64,000 nt of DNA from Apiospora phragmitis (Eukaryota; Ascomycota; Sordariomycetes; Amphisphaeriales; Apiosporaceae), in contig JAQQWL010000011.1 of NCBI GenBank assembly GCA_038363925.1, forward strand, positions 4,464,001 to 4,528,000. The letters are read 5' to 3'. Positions 45,919 to 58,095 of the stretch are shown in pieces. The translations under genes and the position numbers were made by a program. Positions within the stretch are counted from its first letter, which is position 1. The number at the start of each line of letters is the position of its first letter. Below the pieces are notes generated by a model, which was given only the letters and a program-made list of their open reading frames with translations, ran no database searches and was not told where the DNA came from.

Positions 45919-47766
45919 TCAGTTTGCTTTACCCTTCTTTCCAGGGATGGACCAGGCTTCTGAATCTGACGGGGGCTGAATAACTCCATCGACGATGGTC
46001 CATCCCCTCCTCTTCCGGTCTTCCCATTCCGTCTTTACTTTGAGCTTTACAAGATCACCTGCTGCTCTAGCATCTTCTGCACTATCATGTCCTTGCATCT
46101 TGTCTGGATCATCGACTTGAATCTTACGATCCAACATGGCCTCCATCAAGTACTTGAGGCTGTTGCGGATCGGCAGTCCTCTCTTGTGGGGGTAAAGCAG
46201 AACTGTATCGACGACTGTGGGATGAACGACTCGAAGGGCAGTCAGATCATTCTCTGCACCGTGGGCAATGACTGGGGTGTCAGGCGAGATCAACGAGAAA
46301 AACAGGTCGCGAGCAGCCTGCGGTGATGAAACGAGCTTGAGCTTCCGCCGGGGTGGCGAGTCGGGATCAGTCGAGGGCACCATAGTAGGCCGGTGATCAT
46401 CTCCAGGCTTCCATCTCTCTGCTTCTGCTAGGTCCTCCGGACGTACTCCTGAATATCGAGTGTTTAGGTCAATGTATTCTCCGACGGGTAGGACGAGCAC
46501 ATCGAGAAGCTCCTCTCCAGCAGGCCACGACACAGCAGTGATACGGATCAGTTCCATACCGTAAACTGTATACCCCATTTCGCAGTCGAAGCTGACTGCT
46601 CTGTCCTTGGGCACGTTAGGGTTGGGAGGTGTCTCAACGAAGTTCACCACACTTGCCAATCTAGCAGGATCTGTTGACTTAAAGACGTGGTTGTCGGAAG
46701 TAGTGCACCCGTTGGTGTCTCCAAAGCTCTGGTGGCAGCATCGATACGTCCTCGTTCTCTCAGTGACCCGGTCGCCGGGGGTCCTGTCGAGATAATACGC
46801 CTTCCCTGGATGATGGACACAAGGGCCGTTTGATGCTAGAGCCCCGTCTTCTTCGCGACGACCAGGAAATACAGCAAATCTTCTTGCGCATCGGTCACAG
46901 ACCTCAAAGTTTCCCGAAGCCTCCACTGCCTTTTTGGCCTTCTCGATATCTCCATCCGTCGGGACCGTAGCGATGTAGCCGAAATGTTGCAACGTCACGA
47001 GATCGATGGATAGACGGTGGAGGAAGTCGACCTCTTGTTCTGGCGTGAGACCAGTCTCGATGGGTTTTGGTGGTGGCTTGGGCTCCTCGCCAGTGCCGTA
47101 TTCTTTCTTTATTGATGCCAGCCGCTCCTCCTTCCACTGGGCGAGCTTCATCTTCTTGTAGTGCATGATGCGGTTCTTGAAGGCGTTATTGTAAATGGTC
47201 AGTTTTTTGACAGCGTAATGCTCCTCCTCGTCTAGAGCTTTCACGATGAGCTCCTGATCAGAAAGGATTAAGGCAGCCTCAGGGCCTTGGCCCTTGGTCT
47301 CCTTCTTGAGCTCTGTGTTAAGCCTGGCGTAGTTCTCATGGAGTAGCTTCAGGAGCTTATTGCGCATGTCATGCTTGGCAGGTGCTTTCCCAAGGTGGCG
47401 AGCATTCAGAGTCTCTGTTTTCTTCGGCACAGCAGCAATTGCTGGCTTGGAGTCCTTCGTCTTCTGGGTATCCAGGGCCTTATGCTTCAAGGGTGGGGGG
47501 GAGGCCTGTACCTGGGGTTTGGGTGTCTTTTCGGGGGTAGCTGCCTTTTCAGCCTGACTGGCAACCTTCAGTCGTTTTCTAGGCGATTCCTGGTTGGTGG
47601 AAGTTGCTAATGAGACCTCAGAAGCCCCGGTGTCTGCAGGAATGGTGTTGTCGTGAATTGGTTTGGCTTGGGCATCGTCTTCATGCTTGAACAAGCACTG
47701 GAATGCTGTGCAACTCTTTCCGGCTGGGCAAGGTAGGCTCTTTAGCATGCCCAGGGAGGAAGCCAT
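45919..47766 (-). CDS. rex3: RNA exonuclease of the Rex3/REXO1 type (DEDDh)
   Basis: 3'-5' RNA exonuclease of the DEDDh superfamily, similar to yeast Rex3, which trims RNase MRP RNA and other stable RNAs. The single-exon frame gives 615 residues from the ATG at 47766 (MASSLGMLKSLPCPAGKSC). The frame stays open 19 codons further up through a repetitive Val/Ile/Thr stretch, which I treat as leader. The N-terminus has a CCCH-like finger (CPAGKSCTAFQCLFKH), then a charged linker (about 50-290) and a Cys/His cluster (CDRCARRFAVF, CVHHPGKAYY, YRCCHQSFGDTNGC). The exonuclease domain follows with SFDCEMGYTVYGMEL (D, E), HGAENDLTALRVVHP (D) and GHDSAEDARAAGDL (H, D). All five catalytic residues are present. 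Probably nuclear. Confidence 0.9.
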   Translation of the reverse strand: MASSLGMLKSLPCPAGKSCTAFQCLFKHEDDAQAKPIHDNTIPADTGASEVSLATSTNQESPRKRLKVASQAEKAATPEKTPKPQVQASPPPLKHKALDTQKTKDSKPAIAAVPKKTETLNARHLGKAPAKHDMRNKLLKLLHENYARLNTELKKETKGQGPEAALILSDQELIVKALDEEEHYAVKKLTIYNNAFKNRIMHYKKMKLAQWKEERLASIKKEYGTGEEPKPPPKPIETGLTPEQEVDFLHRLSIDLVTLQHFGYIATVPTDGDIEKAKKAVEASGNFEVCDRCARRFAVFPGRREEDGALASNGPCVHHPGKAYYLDRTPGDRVTERTRTYRCCHQSFGDTNGCTTSDNHVFKSTDPARLASVVNFVETPPNPNVPKDRAVSFDCEMGYTVYGMELIRITAVSWPAGEELLDVLVLPVGEYIDLNTRYSGVRPEDLAEAERWKPGDDHRPTMVPSTDPDSPPRRKLKLVSSPQAARDLFFSLISPDTPVIAHGAENDLTALRVVHPTVVDTVLLYPHKRGLPIRNSLKYLMEAMLDRKIQVDDPDKMQGHDSAEDARAAGDLVKLKVKTEWEDRKRRGWTIVDGVIQPPSDSEAWSIPGKKGKAN

Positions 47767-49016
47767 GATGACGAGGGTGACGAGGGTGACGATGGCGATT
47801 GTGATTGCAATGATGGCAAACATTCAGTCATTCAGTCTCCCAAAGTGCACGGAGGCGGTCATCAACTGGGTAAACCGTAAATGAGCCACCAGGATTGAAT
47901 GCTGTCACCGCAGTAGTAGTCAAGACCAGGTTTACTCCCGTGGTCTGAACACCGAATAAGCACCTATACCTGTGCCCGTTTACTCAAGAAAACTGAGAAC
48001 CAAATCCGAATAGCCACCCGCATGAACGAGACGAACGTTGAGGGTAGGAGACCTGACCTCTCTGCCCAGGCCGTGCAGCTTACGAAACCGAACCAAGAAC
48101 TCTCTGGACGGACTTCTTAATTGTTCCAAGGGCATCTGCAATTGCCTCGTCGACTTCAGGGTGATCAAGTTGCGAAAACACCAAGAACGCGAGTCTGCGT
48201 GGACGTCTAGATGCGCTTCGTACTTTGTTGTTCCCAGCACTGTGATTGGAACACGGAGGTAGACTTGGCCAGACTGGAATGTGAGACCATGCGAGCTGTT
48301 AACCTACCTTACGTTATTTGCAGCGAATTGACACCGTATTCTCACACTGTACTGGAAACGATCACCCAAAACGTCGCAATGCCATTTGGACTTGGTCTGT
48401 ATATCTGCATTTATTTGGCCTGCAGCTTACATGTAGGGTAGAAAGCGATAGTATGTAGCAAAGAGGTGTTGTCCATGGAAGAAGGTTCGAGGTTCTTGCT
48501 TGCTCCTGTTACCTGCCAAGCTGCGCACCCTTCCAGGCCAGGTAACTACAGGTGCCCTTAGCTATACCAATAGAACAGAGAGAAGCTCCATAGTGGGCAT
48601 ACTGATCTACCATTGAATTATATAACAGGATTGGCGATATACAATGAGCAGGCATATCCGGCACGCCCATCGAGCCATCCGCATGGAATCTGCTGAATAT
48701 CTTATCTCCGGCCATATTTCTACACGCCGATCTAGAGTCCAGTATTGTTGACAGGGCGTGACATCAGCACTCACGGTAAAACGTAAAACTGCCGGGGGGC
48801 TCCACCCATAACCAATGTAGGAATAAATATCCCCGCCAACGTTGGAGGGGCTTAGAAGATAGCTTAGTTCATGCCGATATCGAGCAAGACTTCTGGCCCG
48901 AACTCAACCTGTATCCGATCCCTTTCATATAAAAAACTGCTTCCTGGTCGATTTTGAATCGTCATAACCGTCAACATCTACACCGAGAACATCTACCACT
49001 ATCAAGTTCAATAACA
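47767..49016. other. Divergent intergenic region (rex3 / formaldehyde dehydrogenase)
   Basis: About 1.25 kb with two divergent promoters. A short GAGGGTGAC tandem lies in the rex3 leader near 47,775-47,795. No gene was recognised. Confidence 0.5.
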
Positions 49017-50504
<1,488 letters not shown>

Positions 50505-53500
50505 AGGAGTGCGGAAGCAAGTAGGCTTATGAGATTGGTTGACTTGGTGAATGTACATAGATGATATGATGATCTACCTACGGTCTGAAGCACCCGGATA
50601 GCCAAATTGAGTCAGGTCAGCCATATATCCAGCCAAATGCGACGCGTGCATGCGTTTACTTCAGCGTTCGTGAATATCATTGGACTACTCGTCAGCCTCG
50701 ATGTGGATATGTGGAATGCCGTGTCGTAGACTCTCGATGCGGCCATATAGGCTTCATCCTGTCTCCCCATATGTAACCCCACTAGTTTACATCATCACTT
50801 GTACTCATAGCTGGCGTTTTCCTCTTACTGAGAGACCAATGAGGATATTGCCGGCCTGGTCGGTGGAACCGTGGAACCGTACATTTGAGCGCAATCGCCT
50901 CTCATGGACATGATGTTCCAATGAGCCATACCGTATGCGTGACTACCTACCGAGTCTTGGGTCGCCGGCAAGCCCGGTAGAGCTGTGTACCTCTCGCGAG
51001 GCATGCGCCGGATTAGGCATATTGAGTGATTTGTACAACGGGATGCACGCCGTTGGTGTTGTCATGCTTACGGTGTTTTGACGTTTCCGCCATGTAGCAG
51101 GAAGATTGCTTACCTCAGAAATGAGAGTTGACGGACGGTGCGTGCACGGCACTGCACGTCGCTCGCAATGAGTAATTAGTGAGACCCGGATGTTGTTGTC
51201 CAAGTCGTACACATGAATTGGCTGAACTCTGGCTGCATCGCTAGCCGCATGTCGCACCGATTCACTGCTGGCTGTTGTGGTTGTGTGGCACGCATTGGGT
51301 CGGAGACGGACAAAAGACAATTGTTGCCCACATGATGGAAGTGGAAGCCAGCTCTCAACCGAGAATAGCGCCACAGGGCAAGGTTGAGAAGGTAGCGCAT
51401 TTGGCTGACGGATGGCTTTACTGATTAATCTCTAAGTTGCGCATGTACGTCGAGCAAGGCAATCCCTCGCGATAGAGGGAGCCGACTAGGGGCCGCATGC
51501 TTCATCAGTCGTGGCTAGCTCATGAGGTTTCGCATGTGCATATGCAGCGGCATGAATTACCATCACTGCAAGCCAGAGTCAAGTACATGTAGTGAGTAGG
51601 TCGGGAGATGGAGAGGCCTCTGAACGCATCGTCATCCGGAGTAAGCGTAGCCCGTCTTCGACGACTGATGGTGCGGACAACCCGCTTTGATGGATGGGCT
51701 GTTGTTGTTATCCACCTGCATATCTACGTTTTTGTAACGAGCTACATACGGCATGGCGATGATCTAGTCCGACCCAAGAGAATCGGATCAAAACAACGAT
51801 ATCTGACACAATCTGGCATCCGTGACTGGCGTGACCAACTGCCAACTTCATTTTAAGGAACGGTTATCTCGCGAAGCTTTGGATAAATCGGCATTTCGGA
51901 AACGCCCCTTTGTCGGATAAGCCTTGTTCTCACTTCAACACCTCCGTTGGACAAAATGGACACGATCGTCCGGTTCGAGGTCGATCTGTGGACTTTAATT
52001 AGAGCCACGATGTTACGAGTCAACCGCCTGGTTTAGCGCCTCTATGCCAATAGTCGACCACGTCTCATGCAGCCAGGGGTGTCCGCTGTACACTTGCTGC
52101 AAAGCCATACAGAAGCTAGGTAGCTGGGTTGTTAGATTTCCTGGAGACACAAGTCTGATCGGAGGCGTATATATGCCCAACTGCCAAGTGCTTGTGATGT
52201 ACTCTTGTGCTCTTACAGCCTAGTGGCACGGCATGGACGGTTAGCATCTCCAACGGAAGCCGGCCGGGCAAAGGACGAGACGGCCGGTCGAGACTTTACC
52301 GAAGTCAACAAAGAGGAATGAATACGACCAAAGCAAATTTCGATAACCCTCTTCCATCAGCCCGGGAAATGGCCTAATAACTACCCGCAAGACTACGATT
52401 GATACATACATGCAGTAGACACAACACGACGTTTGGGCAGACCTGCCTTTCTCGGGTGTAAGAGTTGGAGTTAGCCTGGGGTCTGAGATTGAGACCGTAT
52501 CTCCTCTTCTCATGCCACCGAATAAACCGCATTAGCGGCGGCCTGGGCGGTGCGTGTCGCATTGGACTATATACACGTCCCCATAGGTGCATTAATAAAC
52601 AACTGGATTGCCAATCTACTAACTGAGTCCTTTGCTATATGATAATTCTCGCAAAGAAGGGCCTTGCTTTTGGATGATTGGAAGGAATAGGCTAACCAAG
52701 CGACCACCCAAGGCTACATACATTACATGCCTTTGCCTTAGGCTGTCCACCTACTGCTTTCCGGGCCTGAAATGCCTAATGACAGATCAGATGGACGCTG
52801 AGAGAGAGACATCGAGGCAAATCAATAGGCAATTATTCATGATATGAGAGCGCTGTTTCGCCTCTCCGCCTCACTAGCCCGGCAGGCTAGCCGACAAATT
52901 GTATACCCGCCAAGACAGCCTGGAGCTGATGGATTCGCAAGGAATGACTGACAGCGCCGGAACCTCGTAAATTGTAATACAGCACGACAATTGCGTTTGC
53001 CTACTTGAGAAGGCAGGCACTTAACCTGCCCTGCCGGAGAAAGCCTTCCAGTTTCTACCTATATACTGTATGCTGTTGTCAAATTTGCCAAACTCGAAAC
53101 ATCCTGTCCCAGTTTCACCAGAGACCCCCAGTATAACCGATGGCGCTTGTTATTGTTCTCAGACCTCATCTACTCCTCGGATTGACCGAGCCGATCAAAC
53201 CAAGCCAATCTGGACGCAACTGACCCGGCGTCCTTCGAGAAGAAAGGAAGAAACAAGTTTCATGGCCTAGGGAATGTCCTCGAGACAAAGCGGCAGCTGG
53301 TCAGCTTTGTGCCGGAACGGTGGTCTACATGCTTTGCTGTTGCATACCCCAAAATTCCAGTCGATATGTACATATATTTGCGACTGATGTTCATTTGCTA
53401 ATCCGGAATATGCCTAAAGCATTCTGCATAGGCTACTTGCACCCCCTCGTCCGGTCAGCCCAACGGCGACCAATCTGTCCATACATGTACATGTCCACGC

Positions 53501-55080
53501 ATATCGAGTACAGCCTACGACGGCTTAGTAAATGCTCCGGTGCATGTATGTCACGAGTAAAGAGTTTTTTTTTTGAATTGCATCGACTGCTACGTGGATG
53601 ATGTATGTAAGGTAAGGTAAGGTCGGAATTATCCACTGGTCCCCTTAGATCCATTGAACAGAATCATCCCAAATCCAAGAATTCCATGCCCACCCAGCAT
53701 CGATTTATATGGAGCCGCCTTCGATCCACTTGACTTCAAGACAGACAGACATGATACATCCATCATCAATTCATTGATTGGAGCATGCGCAGCGAAGCAC
53801 TAGGTTACTGATACATGGCATACCCATACCGACTTTTATATTTGAGCCCAACCCCAACCCCGGCAGCGAGCCAGCAGCCTTCCCTTTGTGACTTTTGCGC
53901 GCGTAATGGGCATAGGATGGGGCCCTTTCTTCTCGCCTCCGCCTCCCGCTTTCGGAGCCTTGTCCAGGTTGGCTGGAAAGTCGTCATCGCCACGGATACC
54001 TTGCTGCAATTGCCAGGGGTCCCTACCAGTCTCCCAGTAGCCCATTAGCCGGCTTTCTCAATTGCAACCATCACCGCCTCGGATTGGGGGCAAGCTGGCA
54101 AGACATCACCCCAGACAGGCGGCCAGGTGAGCTGACCAGAGTGGTTTGTTAATTAAGATGATCAACGCATAATCCTCACCTGTTCTCGAAGTAGCCGACA
54201 GCAGAGCAGGGCTTTACTGCAAACGGACTTAGCTAGCTCGAGCACCTTTAATTCCCCCCTAAGGTTCAATTCAACATGACCTCTTTCTCCAGTTTGTTCA
54301 ATGTTCGCCGCCCCCGGGACGGACATGGACTGGTTTCTAGTGGATTCGACCTTGTATGCATCGACAAGGATGACTACAGCCACCCTATCTCCTCTTGCAC
54401 CCCCCGTGACCCTGACGGTTCGATGATAAGGTAACTATTTCCGTGTACGTATGCAGCGTGTATGTATGTATGATATGTACCGTACCGACTACATACCTAC
54501 TGTCTGTCAACCGCGATTGAATGTACCAGACACAAAGGCCTAATAAATTGATATTTGAGGCTTAAACCTGGGTTCATCTAAAATAATACCCTGGCCTTGC
54601 CTTTAGTCCGCCCGCATCGTGTGACTCGCCCCGTCACTCAGTCATTTCCATCACCCTCTCGCCTTCCTTTCCCTTCGACTGGTCCATGTCCATGTCCTGG
54701 TCCCGGTCATGGTCCTGGCCACCCTAGACTGCATCTTTCTCCACCAGGTTACAGCTTACCGGCTTGACTCCCGTGCCTGCCTACTCTATTATTAAAAGGC
54801 CGTTGCCTCATACCTCTCTCCAATCCACGATCCCTTTTTCCCTTTCCGCTTAATTATCCTCCCTCCCTTCCATTCATCTTCCTCCCCAATTCTACCTACG
54901 CATCCCTCCCAACAACGCAGCCACAGTCATCTGCCCGCGGCCTCAACCACACATACCACATCTTCGACACGTATTACTCTACCAGTCGTTCGACCGACAC
55001 TACTACGGTCTACAACACCTAATTCCTCGACTTCTCGCCATTAGCCTTCGTGTGCGAACGATCCAGAACTATACGTCAAG
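50505..55080. other. Long gene-free region
   Basis: 4.6 kb without a convincing coding gene on either strand; all open frames are short and non-homologous. Simple repeats include a GGTAA tandem at 53,611-53,623, a T-run near 53,565 and GTAT repeats near 54,460-54,475. The last 280 bp before 55,081 are strongly pyrimidine-rich, like a fungal leader. Base composition stays similar to the flanks, so it is not a RIP-mutated repeat. Confidence 0.5.
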
Positions 55081-55454
55081 ATGGCTCCCAAGAAGATTCG
55101 CTGCACTTTCAAGGTCGCTGGCCAGTCCGAGCCTGCGTGCAAGGAGGCAGCTCAGCGGATGTTTGGTGACTGCGGGTTCTGCTCCGGCCATTACTGCGCC
55201 AAGCACCGGTTACCTGAGGACCACAAGTGCTCCGGTCTCGAAGACGTAAGTATTCTCAGCAGCCAAGATGATGTTTCCGATCTATTCGCCGGCGTCCCGT
55301 GGTGGGCGGTTGGCCTCGACGAGGTGCTTAGCGAGAGTGATGACGAATCCTTGGCTAACTTTCTCTCGAATCCGTACAGTGCAGGAAAGAGTCCCACGAC
55401 CGAAATGCTGCTCAGCTCGAGTCCGAGCGAACGCAAGTGATCAAGGTCGCGTAA
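55081..55454 (+). CDS. Small AN1-type zinc-finger protein
   Basis: 79-residue protein that is almost entirely an AN1 zinc finger. Exon 1 is 55081-55245, the intron 55246-55379 (GTAAGT, GGCTAAC branch, CAG), exon 2 55380-55454. Visible metal ligands are Cys8, Cys20 (EPACKEAAQR), CGFCSGHYCAKH, and DHKC. Exon 2 reads CRKESHDRNAAQLESERTQ and ends IKVA, a C-terminus shared by fungal homologues. AN1 fingers are often found in proteasome- or Cdc48-linked stress proteins, but for this minimal form the role is unknown. The intron is stop-free in the exon 1 frame, so unspliced mRNA would encode a 119-residue variant with an acidic tail. The pyrimidine-rich leader suggests strong transcription. Confidence 0.9.
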
Positions 55455-56161
55455 AGAACCACCTCTGACGAGTGGCTCTACTTTTGGCCTTGTCACCTCG
55501 GAGCGAGCGGGACGTACTCATTAGTTCGCCACCCTCGCTGTTGATTTGCTGCATCTTTTGAAAGACAAAGATGCCAAAACCGGATGCGGGATCGACGAAC
55601 GCCACCCACTTCGACACCACCCACCTCCCCCTTACATCGTAACTTCTCCGATACACGAGTCATTGCACCTCAGCTATATGCGAGTGGCCGTGAAACGGTT
55701 GTTACACCTGGCGTTTTCTCCGCCAGCTCATTTACACTGGATCGCATGGCGTCTTAGGGATCTTTCGAGCCACGCTACACGTTGAGGCTCACTGGATGTT
55801 TTTTTATTTTTGCGAGGCGCAGGTGGTTTTATCTTCAGACCTGCGATCATCCCAAGACCATCAAGGGAGAGGTGTTATGGGGATTCCCCGTCGCGGAAGC
55901 AGTTGCCGCCACACCGCTTCCCGCCATACATTTGTATATAGACGAATGCAGGGACCCTTACTTCCCCATTTATAAAGTGGTGCAACCACTGTCTTTTTAT
56001 TTACCCGGGTGATTTGATTGTTCGAGACTCTAGCCGTGCGTTGATCAAGTATATCAACTACAGATTCCACTATATGAATGAACTCTCCGTGATGTTGACC
56101 CGGATGACTTCCTAAATGACCTCGTATTGTACATGCTTTTCGTATACTGTTACATACCGGA
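55455..56161. other. Convergent 3' intergenic region (AN1 / nth1)
   Basis: About 700 bp between convergent genes. No gene was recognised. Confidence 0.5.
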
Positions 56162-57514
56162 TCACCTCCGACGTGTCCTTCTCTGCTTCATTGGCGGTGG
56201 TGATTTCGGACTATTCCCTCGTGTTTCTCCATCCTCGTCTTTGGGTTGGTTGATGACCATGTCCACCGACTCCACCTCTTCTTCCCGTTTGATATACTCC
56301 TCCTTGATGACCAACCCGTCCTCGTCTCCACCTTCAGGCTTGACTTGTTCCACCTTCAACGCCGCGGTCTCCTCCCGGACCTTGCGCCCCTGGATCACCT
56401 TGGCCCTCTCGGCGGCCTTGCACAGGCCCCGGAGGCCGAGCTCGCACTCGCCGCAGCGGCGGCCGACGGGCAGGCAGACCTTCTGGCCGAAGCCGACGAG
56501 CAGCCAGTTGATCTCGCGCCAGCGGTCCCGCGGCAGCCAGGCCTGCAGGGCCAGGCGCGTCTCCTCGGGGGTTTTCGACTTCTGCCACCCCCACAGGTTC
56601 GTGATGCGGTGCACGTGCACGTCGACGCCGATGCCCTCGGTCCGCCCCCACGCCGAGCTCAGACACAGGTGGGCCATCTTGGGACCCACGCCGGGCAGCG
56701 ACGTCAGGCCCTCGATGGTGTCGGGGATGTCGCCGTGCCAGCGGTCGCGCAGGATCTCGGTCGTCTGCTTGATGTACTTGGTCTTGTTGTTGTGGAAGCC
56801 CACGGCCCAGATCAGCTCGTTGAGCTTCGCCGGGTCCGCGGCCAGCAGGTTCTCGAGGTTGAGCCCCGGCGGGGCTTCTTCGGGGGACTTGTCGGGGGCG
56901 TGAGACGGCAGCTCAGTCTGCAGCCGCCGCATCGCGACGGCGTTGGTCGTGTCTTTGGTCTGCGACGACAGCATCAGCGCCACCAGCGTGTGCAGGCGCT
57001 GGTCTCGCGGCGACGCCGTCGGCAGGGCCAGGCGCTCGCAGCCCATGGTGTCGACAGCGGCGTCCCGCGCCGGGCCCGTCAGCCGCATCGCTTTCACCAG
57101 GTCGTACATCTCTTCCCAGTCCGAGGGCGGCGCGATGGACGCGGCCTGGGTGTCGGGGTCGATGGTCTTGCGGGCGCGTTTGCGGGCGCGTCGTCGGTTG
57201 GGCGTGGTCGCAGCCTTTGTCTCCTCGACCTGCACGTTTTCTTCCTCTTCCTCCTCTTCTTTCTTTACAGCGGTCGACCTGCTCCCACGTTTTGTTATTG
57301 AAGGCGAGACAACGGCGCGCTTTCGTTCCAAGGAAGTGGTCGTCGTCGTCGTCGTCGCGACACTACTAGACACGGCATCTTCAATATCGGTCACTTGCGG
57401 TGTTGTCGCATTGTTCTCTTTGGACGAGGGAGTCGCGTCGCTCTGATACGCGAATCGGGCCAGCGAGCCACGCGTTATGCGGCGCACCTGTGGGGGTGAC
57501 GCTGCCGGTGACAT
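56162..57514 (-). CDS. nth1: Endonuclease III homologue (DNA glycosylase/AP lyase)
   Basis: Base-excision-repair glycosylase for oxidised pyrimidines with AP-lyase activity, acting in nucleus and mitochondria. A single exon encodes 450 residues from the ATG at 57514. An N-terminal extension of about 130 low-complexity residues (Thr and Glu runs, a basic RRRARKRARK) looks nuclear-targeting. The catalytic domain has ALMLSSQTKD and the helix-hairpin-helix LPGVGPKMAHL with the catalytic Lys, then GVDVHVHRITN with the catalytic Asp. An iron-sulphur loop reads CLPVGRRCGECELGLRGLC (spacing 6-2-7, slightly longer than the bacterial 6-2-5). The C-terminal tail is acidic and variable. The frame is open 17 codons upstream of the ATG and encodes a basic, mitochondrial-presequence-like peptide that starts only at a TTG. 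Confidence 0.93.
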   Translation of the reverse strand: MSPAASPPQVRRITRGSLARFAYQSDATPSSKENNATTPQVTDIEDAVSSSVATTTTTTTSLERKRAVVSPSITKRGSRSTAVKKEEEEEEENVQVEETKAATTPNRRRARKRARKTIDPDTQAASIAPPSDWEEMYDLVKAMRLTGPARDAAVDTMGCERLALPTASPRDQRLHTLVALMLSSQTKDTTNAVAMRRLQTELPSHAPDKSPEEAPPGLNLENLLAADPAKLNELIWAVGFHNNKTKYIKQTTEILRDRWHGDIPDTIEGLTSLPGVGPKMAHLCLSSAWGRTEGIGVDVHVHRITNLWGWQKSKTPEETRLALQAWLPRDRWREINWLLVGFGQKVCLPVGRRCGECELGLRGLCKAAERAKVIQGRKVREETAALKVEQVKPEGGDEDGLVIKEEYIKREEEVESVDMVINQPKDEDGETRGNSPKSPPPMKQRRTRRR

Positions 57515-58095
57515 GGCGCCGAGCAACCCAGCAGTGTCTCGGGATAGTCGCGACGAGATTCTCAAATATCATGCATGGCGTAGCATGTTGTTGAGCTGGA
57601 GAGCTTATGGTTAGAGGGAGCTTGCTGGTCCGCAATCGCAGATGTACAGTGGAAAAAGGGTTCTGGGGGTCCCACGCTTCTCGTTGGATCGGGGTAGCTT
57701 CCAGGTTTATGCACGCTATAAAACATCCCTGCAGATTAGCGGTAGGGGTCCACCCTTGCACAGTGCAGTCGAATATAGGGGTGGGTGAGCCTGTGAGGTC
57801 ATATCGAAGCTGGAATAGCAGCAAACCACGTAGATACAAAGTATTAGAATCCAAAATAATTGTGCATACCGCAGGATAATGATCAACAAAGTGAAAACTC
57901 TATAAAGTCTACTCTACAATCTAGTTTACTTGTCTATATTAAGCCCTCCATCCAAAAGTTGCCCCTTGGTACCACATACTCCTGTAGACACTGCCCGAGT
58001 GTGCGTTTACCCACGCTGCCACGTACACTTCCAAAAACACCTTCGCTATGCTATGAGCGCCGAAATAACCAAAGACGGATTGGATTTTTCACCAA
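57515..58095. other. Intergenic region upstream of nth1
   Basis: About 580 bp between the nth1 start and the 3' end of the lipase gene, both on the minus strand. It contains the nth1 promoter and possibly a short N-terminal coding stretch (57515-57572). Nothing else was recognised. Confidence 0.5.

Noticed and set aside
56246..57301. Open frame of 351 codons on the plus strand
   Set aside because: It is antisense to nth1 and its product is Arg/Gly/Leu-rich without domains; GC-rich coding DNA commonly leaves the opposite strand open.
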